A stretch of 64,000 nucleotides of DNA, from the NCBI RefSeq assembly GCF_044891285.1, contig NZ_JAUIYO010000004.1:155178-219177 (forward strand), in the 5' to 3' direction. Positions 44,893-54,314 of the stretch are shown in pieces. Position numbers and translations under genes: made by a program. This stretch comes from Pseudobacillus lumedeiriae (lineage in GTDB: Bacteria; Bacillota; Bacilli; Bacillales; Domibacillaceae). The number at the start of each line of letters is the position of its first letter. Positions within the stretch are counted from its first letter, which is position 1. The notes under the pieces were generated by a model, which ran no database searches, was not told the origin of the DNA, and worked only from the letters and a program-made list of their open reading frames with translations.

Positions 44893-46650
44893 TTAACTTT
44901 GCACCAATTCTATTAAAGGCTTAAAATTATAGCCTGTTTTCTTCCACGAACGTTCAACAATCAGCATTTCTTTTTTTCTTAAAGAATACAGCCATTTACG
45001 AATTTGACGAGTCCCACACTCTAAATGTTCAGCTAGTTCTTCCTCTAACACATAAAAGGTCCATCCCGCCGCTTCATATGTAAAAACCGCACAAATAAGC
45101 CCCCATTCCCCATGGGTAATGCCAAGTCTGCGGTAATGACGGGCTAGATCAGCTAATACTGAGAAAGCCAGCTCATCTGCTGCTAAAGAGGTTGAAGGCG
45201 TTTCCTTGATTTCCAAGAGGTATTTCACTGGAGGCTCCTTAGATTCGGAATGTAAAAAGGGATGTAAATGAGAAGGTTCCAAATAATCAGCGTCTGTCAT
45301 CACAATAAGCCGTTCAATCATATTACGCAGCTCACGTATATTTCCCGGCCAATTATAAGAGTAAAAGTGTTTAATCGCCTCCTGGGAAAACACCTTTGTT
45401 TTAGAGAACTTCCTATTAAACTCTTCGGTAAAGTGCAAAATGAGCGGCAACAAATCTTCACGTCTCTCCCTCAAAGGCGGGATATGAATAGGCACGACAT
45501 TCAGCCGATAATATAAATCCTCACGAAAATTCCTTTGTTTTACTTCTTCCGGAAGATTGCGGTTTGTTGCTGCAATGACACGTACATTAATTTTGATTGG
45601 CTTTGTTTCACCAATTCTTGTCACTTCCTGTTCTTGTAATACCCGCAGCAATTTTACTTGAAGGGAGAAAGGCATTTCTCCAATTTCATCTAAGAAGATG
45701 GTGCCTCCATGGGCGGCTTCAAATAATCCTTTCTTTCCTTCTTTTAATGCACCTGTAAATGCCCCTTTGGTATATCCAAATAGTTCAGATTCAAGCAAGT
45801 TTTCGGGAATCGAACCACAATTGACCTTAATAAATGGCTCCGCTGCCCGATCACTCCATTGGTGAATATAATGAGCGATCACTTCTTTTCCGACACCAGA
45901 TTCACCTGTGATCAAAACAGTAGAGTCCACATCAGCAATTTTAAACACCGTCAGCAATACATTGTCCATGGTATTGCTGTTAAACACAAGTGAGGGAACT
46001 GCGTTATCATCGTTATCATATAAAAGGGCATGCAGCCGCTCATTTTTCACTTTTTCACTATTTAATTGTTGCTTCAATGAGCTGATTTCAGTGATGTCCT
46101 CCGATATGCTGATTATTCGTCGAATGTCACCATCCCTATTTTTAATCGGAATACCGGTTACCATCAGCGTTCTTCCTGTATCTGTTTGTTGAATAATTTG
46201 TACTTGTTCTTTCTTTTCAGTCACTAACCGTGTAGCCGAAGGAGTAATCACTCCTTCTTTCTCAACTTGAAAAACCCCTTTTTCAAAAAAATCTTTTCCC
46301 TCAGCATTCCAAAGGTGTTTCCATGAAGAACTTACCCTCAGCACTTTGCCATTGGCATCAGAAACGAAGATCACTTCCCGGCAATGATCGAGAATGGTTT
46401 TTAAATCTAGTTCCATGTCCGAATACTCACGGCATTGTTTCAATAGAGATAATGCCTGATCTTTAGACATCTCAAGCCTTGCGGTAAGATCCCGTTCCCC
46501 TATGCGAAAGGTACTTGAGTGAGTAACGACTGTATTTTCATGATTAGAAGGTTCCATCAATAAACCCTTGTCTTCAAATACATGAACATTTACATTTAGA
46601 CTTTTCAGTGCCTGCTGTAATAAATTCTGTTCATCCTTTTCCCTGCTCAT
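44893..46650 (-). CDS. Sigma-54-dependent activator with unusual C-terminal DNA-binding domain
   Basis: 585 aa. PAS region (about 90-200; REVIFVSDANGKVLRVS), AAA+ domain with Walker A GESGVGKE, canonical GAFTGA loop, TIFLDEIGEMPF and the NWPGNIRELRNMIERLI block. After the AAA+ domain there is no Fis-type HTH; instead about 100 residues (GITHGEWGLICAVFTYEAAG; LEEELAEHLECGTRQIRKWL) that look like a replication-protein or MarR-like winged helix. ATG 46650, five bases after GGAGGTG; an upstream ATG at 46701 would read through the ribosome site. Likely controls the sigma-54 promoters upstream at 49.7, 51.1 and 54.3 kb. Confidence 0.9.
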   Translation of the reverse strand: MSREKDEQNLLQQALKSLNVNVHVFEDKGLLMEPSNHENTVVTHSSTFRIGERDLTARLEMSKDQALSLLKQCREYSDMELDLKTILDHCREVIFVSDANGKVLRVSSSWKHLWNAEGKDFFEKGVFQVEKEGVITPSATRLVTEKKEQVQIIQQTDTGRTLMVTGIPIKNRDGDIRRIISISEDITEISSLKQQLNSEKVKNERLHALLYDNDDNAVPSLVFNSNTMDNVLLTVFKIADVDSTVLITGESGVGKEVIAHYIHQWSDRAAEPFIKVNCGSIPENLLESELFGYTKGAFTGALKEGKKGLFEAAHGGTIFLDEIGEMPFSLQVKLLRVLQEQEVTRIGETKPIKINVRVIAATNRNLPEEVKQRNFREDLYYRLNVVPIHIPPLRERREDLLPLILHFTEEFNRKFSKTKVFSQEAIKHFYSYNWPGNIRELRNMIERLIVMTDADYLEPSHLHPFLHSESKEPPVKYLLEIKETPSTSLAADELAFSVLADLARHYRRLGITHGEWGLICAVFTYEAAGWTFYVLEEELAEHLECGTRQIRKWLYSLRKKEMLIVERSWKKTGYNFKPLIELVQS

Positions 46651-46756
46651 TACGGCACCTCCACTTCTTAATATCTTCATCATACCATCGGCTTTCATCA
46701 TAAAAAATACATCCCTAGCTCATCCTGTGAAAAAATGAGTTGGGGATGCAGAGAAA

Positions 46757-48178
46757 TTATTGTTTATGAAGAACGGCTTGTTCATAGGCATAAGCATAAC
46801 GGTATAAATTGCTTTCATCAAAGGCCCTTCCTGTTAACTGAAATCCAATTGGAAGACCTGCGTCAGACAATCCGCACGGAACTGACATACAAGGAAGACC
46901 AGTTAAATCGGAAATACCTGTTAATTTGTTCAACACCGAAAAAACATGTATTTTTTTATGATTAAATTCCAATTCCCGCTCATACAAATGGGGAGGTAAT
47001 ATGGATGTAACTGGCGTGAGCAAGACATCTGCCTGCTCAAACGCTTGATTAAACGATTGAATCGCCTGTTGTTTTATTTCTTGTGCTTTCAAATATTCAT
47101 GTGCCCGCACGTCTTTTCCTGTTTGTAAACGATTTTTCACTTCGCCTTCCCATGAACTTCTTTCGTCATCGAGGTGATGCTTATGAACGGCATAAGCTTC
47201 ACTTTTTAACACTGTACCATGGGCTTTTGATACTGCATCCAGATTCTCTATGTCCACGAAGCGGATGGAGGCACCTAAATCCTGATAAACAGAGATGACG
47301 TGCTCCATCTTCGCTTGAATCTCGCTATCCAGGTGTTCAAAGAAAAAGGAGGAGGGAATGCCAATGACGCATCCTTGCACACCTTTCTCCAGCTTGTCAG
47401 TAAAGTCTTCCCGCTCTCTTACTATGGAAAAATAATCTTTCGAGTCGTATCCCACAAGAACATTCAATAGAAGCGCATTATCTCTTACTGTTTTCGTCAT
47501 CGGTCCAACATGATCCAGTGTCGGACAAAGCGGATACACTCCCCATTTGCTCACCCGTCCAAATGTCGGCTTCATTCCGACTACTCCGCAAAAGGACGCT
47601 GGAATACGGATGGAGCCGCCCGTATCCGTTCCAAGTGCAGCGTAACATAGTCCAGCAGCTACAGCCGCTCCTGATCCGCTGCTTGATCCTCCCGTTATTT
47701 TTTTCACATCATATGGGTTGCGAACCGGCCCAAAATAAGATGAGTCACCTGTTGTCCCATAAGCAAACTCATGGGTGTTTAATTTCCCAACAATAACTGC
47801 GCCTGCCTCCTTTAACTTCGTAACGACAGAAGCGTCATATTCAGGAAAAAAATCTTTATAAACACGTGAACCCATTGTCGTTCGAATACCTTTTGTGTAA
47901 ATCAAGTCTTTTACACCAATCGGAATACCGTGCAAGGGACTTTTTATATTTCCCCGCATGATGTCCTGCTCTGCCTCTATAGCAGAAGCCATCGCTTGTT
48001 CATGCATGACAGTAATAAAAGCATTCAACTTGGGATTCTCAACTTCGATACGCTCTAACACCCATTCTGTTAATTCTTTAGGTGATACTTGGCGAGATTG
48101 CAGTGCCCTTGATACAGCCGTTACATCCCAATTCAATATTTCTTGCCCCTTTACACGTTCCCTCTCTCTCATGTCCAC
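46757..48178 (-). CDS. Amidase (amidase-signature family)
   Basis: 473 aa with the Ser-cisSer-Lys triad of the amidase signature family: catalytic Lys in GIPIGVKDLIYTKGI, GGSSSGSGAAVAAGL (cis-Ser) and LGTDTGGSIRIPASFCG (nucleophile Ser). The C-terminus LPIGFQLTGRAFDESNLYR is like AtzF/GatA-type enzymes, but there is no gatC or gatB nearby, so it is a catabolic amidase. GTG 48178 ten bases after GGGAG. Downstream of the MFS gene and cyclase remnant, likely in the same transcript. Confidence 0.9.
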   Translation of the reverse strand: MDMRERERVKGQEILNWDVTAVSRALQSRQVSPKELTEWVLERIEVENPKLNAFITVMHEQAMASAIEAEQDIMRGNIKSPLHGIPIGVKDLIYTKGIRTTMGSRVYKDFFPEYDASVVTKLKEAGAVIVGKLNTHEFAYGTTGDSSYFGPVRNPYDVKKITGGSSSGSGAAVAAGLCYAALGTDTGGSIRIPASFCGVVGMKPTFGRVSKWGVYPLCPTLDHVGPMTKTVRDNALLLNVLVGYDSKDYFSIVREREDFTDKLEKGVQGCVIGIPSSFFFEHLDSEIQAKMEHVISVYQDLGASIRFVDIENLDAVSKAHGTVLKSEAYAVHKHHLDDERSSWEGEVKNRLQTGKDVRAHEYLKAQEIKQQAIQSFNQAFEQADVLLTPVTSILPPHLYERELEFNHKKIHVFSVLNKLTGISDLTGLPCMSVPCGLSDAGLPIGFQLTGRAFDESNLYRYAYAYEQAVLHKQ

Positions 48179-48202
48179 TAAGATGCAGCTCCCTTTATGT
48201 CA

Positions 48203-48331
48203 TTATTTTAACGGGAATGCAATTAGCTGCTGCTGCCTTGTCGCTTCTAGAAGCAGCATTGCTCCTCCCATCAATCCTACTCCGTACATTTTTTCTTTTA
48301 TCCATTCTTCAGAACTTAGCAGGTCAGTAAT
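48203..48331 (-). pseudogene. Remnant of a cyclase-family hydrolase C-terminus
   Basis: An open stretch of about 42 codons ending at TAA (48203-48205) reads EEWIKEKMYGVGLMGGAML and QQQLIAFPLK. It aligns with the end of the intact cyclase at 50094-51056 (LAKEKIYEVGFMGRAMPLVG, LQPIAFPLER). It starts right behind the MFS stop codon and has no start or ribosome site. A second cyclase copy was therefore once here and lost its first 280 codons. Confidence 0.8.
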
Positions 48332-48332
48332 C

Positions 48333-49658
48333 TTACACACTCTGTAGATCAAGCTGCTTCTTTTCTGCTTTCTTTTTATCTGGGTTTACAAAGAACATGA
48401 ACAGCATTCCAAATATCACCGCAACAGCTGCTGCCACGAACATGGACGAATAGCCATAATACGTGACAAGAAAACCTGTGAATGTTGGTGCAATAATAGT
48501 GGCAAAGTTTGCGACAAAGTGCGTCATTCCGCCGTATGTTCCTGCTTTATCAGGCTCAATATCTAAAACAATCGACCAATAAACCGTATTCGGTAATGAA
48601 TTAAAAGCATTTCCTATAGTCATTAGAGCCAGTACCGCGGCGGCACTGTTAACCGTTGGAATGAATAAGAAACATGTTGCCGTTAACGCTAAGCAGACAA
48701 TGGTAAAGTAAGATCTTGCAATTCTTAATTTTCCAGTTTTACGTCTCAAGTAATCTGAGATTTTCCCGCCAAGAAGAACCGTTATACAAGCACCTGTCCA
48801 CGGAATCATTCCTAAATACCATAGTGAAGAAAGCTGGAAACCGAATTCATCTTGTAAATACTTAGGCGTCCAAGTTAATAGCAAAAAGTTTACATACATA
48901 TATGAAAAGTAGCTAATCGCATTAAATACTAATGCTCTATGCTTAAAAAACTCGTACCACTTTATTTCCGCTTTACTATCTCCGACTACCTTTTCACCAG
49001 GCAGCAGATTATCTCTTGATCTAATTTTCCCCAGCTCTTCTTTAGATACATGAGGGCTTTCTTCCGGCATATTGGTAAACATTTTACGGAACATCAATAC
49101 CCAAAATATTCCGAAAATACCGAGCCCAATAAACATGACTCTCCAGTTTGTAATAGAAAGAATACCCACAATGATCGGAGCCGTTAACAGGGCCCCTAGT
49201 GGTGTGCCTAAAATCCCTAATCCTACCGCTAAACCTCTTTCACTTGGAGCTGCCCAATTGGCATTCGCCTTATTGATCGTAGAAAAGGCCGGACCTTCCG
49301 CCAAACCAAAAAAGATACGAATAACAGCAAAACCTGTTAATGCTGATCCTCCGAATAAGGCCATACCGATTTCACCAGCAAACGCTGTTAATATGACAAA
49401 GATGGACCATCCAATACCGATTAATGTAAATACAAATCTAGGACCTTTCTTATCTGCTAAAATCCCTCCAAAAAGCGAACCAAAAATATAGCCATACCCA
49501 AAATAGCCGAGAACCATTCCCCAACTAAAATTATCAAAACCAAACTCTTCTATTATCTCTTTCTGAGCATATGCAATCGCTCCACGATCGATATAATTGA
49601 TAATCGCCAACATCAACATCATGAACATCACTTTATACCTGTAATTATTTCCCCCCAT
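48333..49658 (-). CDS. MFS transporter (anion:cation symporter / glucarate-like)
   Basis: 441 aa, 12 helices. AIINYIDRGAIAYAQKEII and FGGILADKKGPRFVF near the start, FFGLAEGPAFSTINKANANW in TM4, and the pattern of the ACS family (NarK/glucarate/phthalate-like permeases). ATG 49658 after GGAGG. Expressed from its own -24/-12 promoter; the amidase and the cyclase remnant lie downstream. Takes up an organic anion; substrate unknown. Confidence 0.88.
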   Translation of the reverse strand: MGGNNYRYKVMFMMLMLAIINYIDRGAIAYAQKEIIEEFGFDNFSWGMVLGYFGYGYIFGSLFGGILADKKGPRFVFTLIGIGWSIFVILTAFAGEIGMALFGGSALTGFAVIRIFFGLAEGPAFSTINKANANWAAPSERGLAVGLGILGTPLGALLTAPIIVGILSITNWRVMFIGLGIFGIFWVLMFRKMFTNMPEESPHVSKEELGKIRSRDNLLPGEKVVGDSKAEIKWYEFFKHRALVFNAISYFSYMYVNFLLLTWTPKYLQDEFGFQLSSLWYLGMIPWTGACITVLLGGKISDYLRRKTGKLRIARSYFTIVCLALTATCFLFIPTVNSAAAVLALMTIGNAFNSLPNTVYWSIVLDIEPDKAGTYGGMTHFVANFATIIAPTFTGFLVTYYGYSSMFVAAAVAVIFGMLFMFFVNPDKKKAEKKQLDLQSV

Positions 49659-49718
49659 TGACCTGCCTCCTTATTTTTTATGGTTAAAATATAATTGCTC
49701 TACATATGTTTTTATTAA

Positions 49719-49734
49719 TGCAATACTCATGCCA
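49719..49734 (-). promoter_or_regulatory. Sigma-54 promoter of the MFS-amidase unit
   Basis: Minus strand TGGCATGAGTATTGCA fits TGGCAYGN4TTGCW at all positions, 60 bases before the MFS start. Confidence 0.9.
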
Positions 49735-49832
49735 ACACTGAAAACGCTAACAAACATATGTTATTAATCCATAACAACCTGATTAGAACCTCTATTTTTC
49801 AAAAGTATTGATGACTTAACAAATTTCTCTTG

Positions 49833-49873
49833 TAAGTATAAAAAGATTAAAATATACCCTTTAGGTTCCAATA
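49833..49873. promoter_or_regulatory. Candidate activator site upstream of the MFS sigma-54 promoter
   Basis: Contains TAAGTATAAAAAGA and, 9 bases on, ACCCTTTAGGTTCCAA. Nearly the same pair occurs at 54403-54444 in front of the NCS1 permease. About 100 bases above the -24 element, a normal enhancer distance. Confidence 0.6.
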
Positions 49874-49990
49874 AAATACTATTTATACTTCTATCCAGCA
49901 TCACTTCATCTTTTTATTTTTAGGCTGCCATGCAGTACGGGGTATACGAGATTAACATCAACGTTTTCTCCCATAATCGAATTCACACAC

Positions 49991-50079
49991 AAAGAAGCCA
50001 TCAACCGTTGAATCAAACAGTCGATGGCTTCTTTTATTTTTTTGAATAAGCCTTTCTTCTTTCTAAGAAAGGCTTATTC
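49991..50079 (-). terminator. Tandem terminators after the cyclase gene
   Basis: Two hairpins: GAATAAGCCTTTCTT / AAGAAAGGCTTATTC (50044-50079) and AAAGAAGCCATC / GATGGCTTCTTT (49991-50034), with A/T runs between and after. Confidence 0.85.
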
Positions 50080-50093
50080 GTCCCTCTTATATA

Positions 50094-51056
50094 TTAACGT
50101 TCTAATGGGAATGCAATCGGTTGTAGAGGTGCCCCTGTTGCTCCTACAAGCGGCATCGCTCTTCCCATGAATCCTACTTCGTAAATTTTTTCTTTTGCAA
50201 GCTCTTCAAGCCACAATAGTTCGATAATTGGAATGCCAACTTCTGAGAATAAGTACGTGTGTACAGGGAAGTAGTTGTCTGGCTCAGGAGATGGATTTTG
50301 CTCCAACGCAATGTTGTCTGCCCCAATAATCATCGCACCAAGACCCGCTAAAAATTCAGCACCCTCGAGGTTAAGCCCTGGAGAATTTGTTAAATATTTA
50401 TCTCGGTCCGGCCAGACAGTCATTTGACCGGTTCTAATCATAACGATATCCCCTGCTTCAATAGATACGCCTTGCTTGTCCATTGCATCTTGAAGATCTT
50501 CTTTCCCAATTCCATAAGATGGCGGCAGTGTTTCAACACCTTTAGCAGCTGGAATATCGAGCATAACAGCCCGCGCAATAATGACTGGGAATTTTTCCGG
50601 GCCGCATTTATTCCAATGGCGGCTTCCAAGGTGCTCGGCTTCATTAAATCCATTCCAGATTTCTCCTCTATAACCGAAATGATTAAATGTATCGATGTGA
50701 GTACCACAGTGAGTGTACATAGAAATAGCATCACCTGAATAACTGATCAATTCTTTGCTCTCTTTTGATACGTTCAATAAATTGTCATTCACGTTTCCTG
50801 TCGGTGTATGTGTCATCCAAATTTGATACGGCGGATCTCCAGCAGCAGACCATGAAGGCATTCCCATAAAATAATCAACAGACAAATCAAAAGCTCTAGA
50901 TTGATCAATAGATGCCATTACTTTTGCCCGCGATTCTGGTGTAATTAAATTTAGTCTTCCGATTTCATCGTCTGGTCCCCAAGGACTTTTGCTTACTTTT
51001 AATTGACGTTGGTGCTCAAATTTACCCGGTTTTAATTGAAGATGGAAATCACACAT
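50094..51056 (-). CDS. Cyclase-family metal hydrolase
   Basis: 320 aa. Metal motif YTHCGTHIDTFNHF (HxGTHxDxxxH, about residues 115-128) as in KynB-type cyclases, but the protein is longer and has PWGPDDEIGRLNLITPESRA at the N-terminus and SEVGIPIIELLWLEELAKEK near the end. This branch includes isatin hydrolase-like and other ring-opening hydrolases. ATG 51056 after GGAGGG. It has its own sigma-54 promoter. A decayed paralogue lies at 48203. Substrate unknown, perhaps a lactam or cyclic imide in view of the neighbouring amidase and permease. Confidence 0.87.
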   Translation of the reverse strand: MCDFHLQLKPGKFEHQRQLKVSKSPWGPDDEIGRLNLITPESRAKVMASIDQSRAFDLSVDYFMGMPSWSAAGDPPYQIWMTHTPTGNVNDNLLNVSKESKELISYSGDAISMYTHCGTHIDTFNHFGYRGEIWNGFNEAEHLGSRHWNKCGPEKFPVIIARAVMLDIPAAKGVETLPPSYGIGKEDLQDAMDKQGVSIEAGDIVMIRTGQMTVWPDRDKYLTNSPGLNLEGAEFLAGLGAMIIGADNIALEQNPSPEPDNYFPVHTYLFSEVGIPIIELLWLEELAKEKIYEVGFMGRAMPLVGATGAPLQPIAFPLER

Positions 51057-51099
51057 TCTTTAACCCTCCTGAATTTTTAAAATATTTTAAATATACAAA

Positions 51100-51115
51100 T
51101 GCAATATACATGCCA
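51100..51115 (-). promoter_or_regulatory. Sigma-54 promoter of the cyclase gene
   Basis: Minus strand TGGCATGTATATTGCA matches the -24/-12 consensus fully, about 45 bases before the start codon. Confidence 0.9.
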
Positions 51116-51126
51116 CCTTTTTTTAT

Positions 51127-51879
51127 TTACAACATCACATCGCCTGAGTTAGGCCCTAGCGTCTGTCCGGTATATAAGTTTCCATCTGGATCAGAAGCAA
51201 GCATAACTGCTGTTGGTGCTACCTCTTCCACTAATCCAAAACGAGGAATCGGAAGCGATTTTTGCTTTTGTTCCTTCCAAGCATGATCTAAGTTTTTAAT
51301 CATGCTCGTTTCAATTGGGCCTGGGGCAATACAATTAATATTGATCCCATATTTCCCCACTTCCCGAGCTGCTGATTTTGTAAATCCGATGACCCCTGCC
51401 TTCGCTGCACAATAGTGAGACAGCTCCACTCCCCCTATTTGACCAAGCTGAGAAGCAATATTAATGATGCGGCCATAATTATTTTTTATCATGTGAGGCA
51501 AGATGGATTTTGTACAAAGAAACGGTCCTCTCAGATTCACTTGAATCATTCGATCCCAATCATTTACGCTCATATCTTTCAGCAGCATTTGAGTGAGAAT
51601 CCCTGCACTATTAACCAAAATATCAACTTTTCCAAGTTCATGAACCGCTGTATCTATCATTGATTCTACCTGTTGTTCGTCTGTTATATCCGCTTCAACC
51701 AGCACAACAGTAATTCCATATTCATCTTCTAATTCTTTTTGAACAGAGATGGCTTCTTCGGCTGTTCCAAAGTAATTGATGGCGATGTCAGCGCCTTCCT
51801 TCGCAAATGCGATTGCAATACCTCGTCCAATACCCGTTGTTCCTCCAGTTATTAACGCTTTTTTTCCTGCTAGCTTCAT
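51127..51879 (-). CDS. SDR family oxidoreductase (FabG-like)
   Basis: 250 aa. Cofactor loop ITGGTTGIGRGIAIAFAKEG, NSAGI for NNAG, catalytic Ser (NIASQLGQIG), YCAAKAG (Tyr-x-x-x-Lys) and IAPGPIETSMI. An Asn after the first strand (AINYFGTAEE) suggests NADP(H) or NAD(H) use, not settled. ATG 51879 after GGAGGAG. Between the cyclase and the NCS1-SDR pair, without a sigma-54 box of its own that I can find. Likely oxidises or reduces an intermediate of the pathway. Confidence 0.88.
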   Translation of the reverse strand: MKLAGKKALITGGTTGIGRGIAIAFAKEGADIAINYFGTAEEAISVQKELEDEYGITVVLVEADITDEQQVESMIDTAVHELGKVDILVNSAGILTQMLLKDMSVNDWDRMIQVNLRGPFLCTKSILPHMIKNNYGRIINIASQLGQIGGVELSHYCAAKAGVIGFTKSAAREVGKYGININCIAPGPIETSMIKNLDHAWKEQKQKSLPIPRFGLVEEVAPTAVMLASDPDGNLYTGQTLGPNSGDVML

Positions 51880-52043
51880 AAAAAACTCCTCCGTTTTTTC
51901 CTCTTTTTCTTTAACTATTAAAATAAATTCTTTTTATTTATCTATCAAAATATAAATCAATATGGCTCTTTAAATAATGTGCCCAATTAGTTCACTTAAT
52001 CTATATTTCGTGTTATTTTGGACCTTTAAGTTCAATTTTCCCC

Positions 52044-52823
52044 TTAAATAAGTTCTCCTACAAACGAAGTCAGTCCCCCATCCACAACTAGAGAGTGTCC
52101 AGTCACAAATTGAGAATGCTCACTTGCCAAGTAAAGGGCCGCTCCCGCAATATCCTCTGGCATCCCGAAGCGTTTCATTGGATTACGTTTTAATAGTTCT
52201 GCTTCAACGGCAGCAGGATCATTTGTCGATCCAAGATATTGTTCCTCTAGTAAAGGTGTCCGAATAGCTCCGGGTGAAATGCTATTTACACGGATACCGT
52301 ATTTTCCATTTTCAACTGCCGCTGCTTTTGTTAATTGAACGACTCCGCCTTTAGCTGCGGAATAAACCCCTAACCCCGGCCAGGCAGAAAGACCAGCTAC
52401 GGATGCAATATTGATAATGCTGCCCTGCCCTTGTTTTTTCATCATCGGAATCGCATGCTTGATGCCGAGAAAGACTCCTTTAAGGTTCACATCCATCGTT
52501 TTATACCATTGCTCTTCAGTCGTCTCCTCGATAGTTGTAAAGTATTCCAACCCGGCGTTATTAACTAAAATATCTAGACGGCCAAATCGCTCATTGGTTT
52601 GTTCAATCATTGACTTCACACTGGCCGATGAAGAAACATCGGTATTCACATACATTGAAGAATAGCCTTCTTTTTTCATTTCCATCTCCAGATTTCGGCC
52701 GTTTTCTTCATTTATTTCCGCAATCACAACTGTCGCTCCTGCCTGTGCAAATGTCTTTGCAATGGATTGGCCGATTCCTGATCCAGCCCCTGTTACAACA
52801 GCAATTTTACCTTTTATATTCAT
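52044..52823 (-). CDS. SDR family oxidoreductase (glucose-1-dehydrogenase-like)
   Basis: 259 aa. VVTGAGSGIGQSIAKTFAQ, VNNAGLEYFTTI, IASVAGLSAWPGLGVYSAAKGG with Ser-Tyr-Lys, and SPGAIRTPLLEEQYLGS. The Asp/Glu after beta-2 (VVIAEINEENG) suggests NAD. ATG 52823 chosen because of AGGAGATGGGGAAAGGAC upstream; an in-frame TTG at 52847 is less likely. It starts 35 bases after the NCS1 stop and belongs to its transcript. Confidence 0.88.
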   Translation of the reverse strand: MNIKGKIAVVTGAGSGIGQSIAKTFAQAGATVVIAEINEENGRNLEMEMKKEGYSSMYVNTDVSSSASVKSMIEQTNERFGRLDILVNNAGLEYFTTIEETTEEQWYKTMDVNLKGVFLGIKHAIPMMKKQGQGSIINIASVAGLSAWPGLGVYSAAKGGVVQLTKAAAVENGKYGIRVNSISPGAIRTPLLEEQYLGSTNDPAAVEAELLKRNPMKRFGMPEDIAGAALYLASEHSQFVTGHSLVVDGGLTSFVGELI

Positions 52824-52857
52824 GTCCTTTCCCCATCTCCTAGTCAAAAGTTAATAC

Positions 52858-54252
52858 TCAAGCAATATAATCACCTTTCATCACATCTTCAGCTTTCTGT
52901 TTAATGTAATACTTTCCTTTGGTTGCCACCGCTAAAGTAACATAAAGCAGAGTAGCAATGATTCCTGATAAAAATGCAGATGTATTCGTGAAAAATTCTC
53001 CAAAGTAATTAAAAGCGGCAAGTGTACCAACGAAGCTGGAAACAACTAATGAAATAACACCTACTGGATTCCATGCATACAAATATTTCTGTCTATACTC
53101 GAAATAAGGAGGGCCTATTTTTAAGAGTCGTTTTACGATCACTGCATCTGTTAAAATAATGGATACCCATGCGAATAAAAATACACCCTGGAATGTTAAA
53201 AGCGCTCCTAAATAATCAAGTACATTCAAAAGCATGAGTCCAATAGCCGCTAAAGCTACCACTACTACCCAAAATGTGCGGTTTGGCTTAAATTTGAATA
53301 CGTTTTCAAAAAAACTCGCAAGCGATAATGAACCACTGTAAAGATTGTTAATATTGATTCGAAGCTGCGTTAAAATGGTAAACATCGCTCCGCCAATTCC
53401 TAAAATGTGCACGAAATAAACACCTGGATTTTCCTGGCCAAAACGCACACCAAAATAAATACCAATTAAACCGCTTACGAAAAAAGAAATGAACATAGGA
53501 ACAAACCCTACCATAAATACACCCATTTTCAACTCATCCTTTTTTATAAAGCGGGCATAGTCCGTCATGACAAGCGGCAAAATGCCAACAAGTCCATTCA
53601 TAATCCCAATGCAGGCGAGTAAACCCGCTCCCCCAAATTCCTGTCCTTCTGGAAGAAACGAAAAAATACTACCTTCATATTTAGGTACCATTTTAAATGA
53701 AAGGAAAATAGCAGCACCTAACAATACAATATATATAGGCAGTGACCATTTTTGTAATTTATCCAGCTGCTTAATGCCAAACCAATTTAATGGAATAACA
53801 GCCAGCCCAAAGAAAACCATATAAGCTTGAATCGGAACGATAGGCAAATATTCATGTACAGCAGAGGCCATAATCGCCCCTTCAATAGCGCAATACATAA
53901 TGAAGTTCGATGCATAAATAATAGATGTAACCGACGCACCAATATACCCGAACCCGCCGCCGCGAGCCATTAAGTTTACGTTCATTCCTGATCTGGCCGA
54001 ATAATAACAAATACCAATACCCAGGATCGTCGTTAAGACAGTAGCATAAATTTCTGCAACTAACGCGTTCATAGAGCCGAATCGCATCGCCATCATGCTG
54101 CCCATCTGCATAAAAACCATTGCTGTTGCAATACCAACTGTTGTGTTTACTAGACTTCCCCATTTCATTGTCTTCGCATGTTCTGGTACTTTTTCAAGGG
54201 TAAAGTCTTCTTCTTTTCCTTCCGTAGAAGGAGGATTATAAGTTCCCGCCAT
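52858..54252 (-). CDS. NCS1 family nucleobase/cytosine-type permease
   Basis: 464 aa, 12 helices. MKWGSLVNTTVGIATAMVFM, LMARGGGFGYIGASVTSII and NGLVGILPLVMTDYARFIKK correspond to the purine/cytosine permease (CodB-like) pattern rather than the larger allantoin permeases. ATG 54252 after AAGGAGAG. It is driven by a -24/-12 promoter and followed by an SDR. NCS1 proteins import nucleobases, hydantoins or related N-heterocycles, which points to an N-ring compound as substrate of the cluster; this is inference. Confidence 0.87.
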   Translation of the reverse strand: MAGTYNPPSTEGKEEDFTLEKVPEHAKTMKWGSLVNTTVGIATAMVFMQMGSMMAMRFGSMNALVAEIYATVLTTILGIGICYYSARSGMNVNLMARGGGFGYIGASVTSIIYASNFIMYCAIEGAIMASAVHEYLPIVPIQAYMVFFGLAVIPLNWFGIKQLDKLQKWSLPIYIVLLGAAIFLSFKMVPKYEGSIFSFLPEGQEFGGAGLLACIGIMNGLVGILPLVMTDYARFIKKDELKMGVFMVGFVPMFISFFVSGLIGIYFGVRFGQENPGVYFVHILGIGGAMFTILTQLRININNLYSGSLSLASFFENVFKFKPNRTFWVVVVALAAIGLMLLNVLDYLGALLTFQGVFLFAWVSIILTDAVIVKRLLKIGPPYFEYRQKYLYAWNPVGVISLVVSSFVGTLAAFNYFGEFFTNTSAFLSGIIATLLYVTLAVATKGKYYIKQKAEDVMKGDYIA

Positions 54253-54314
54253 CTAATTCTCACTCTCCTTTTGAATTGTTGTTTAGCAGTTTAATAAATA
54301 CTTACCTAACATCT

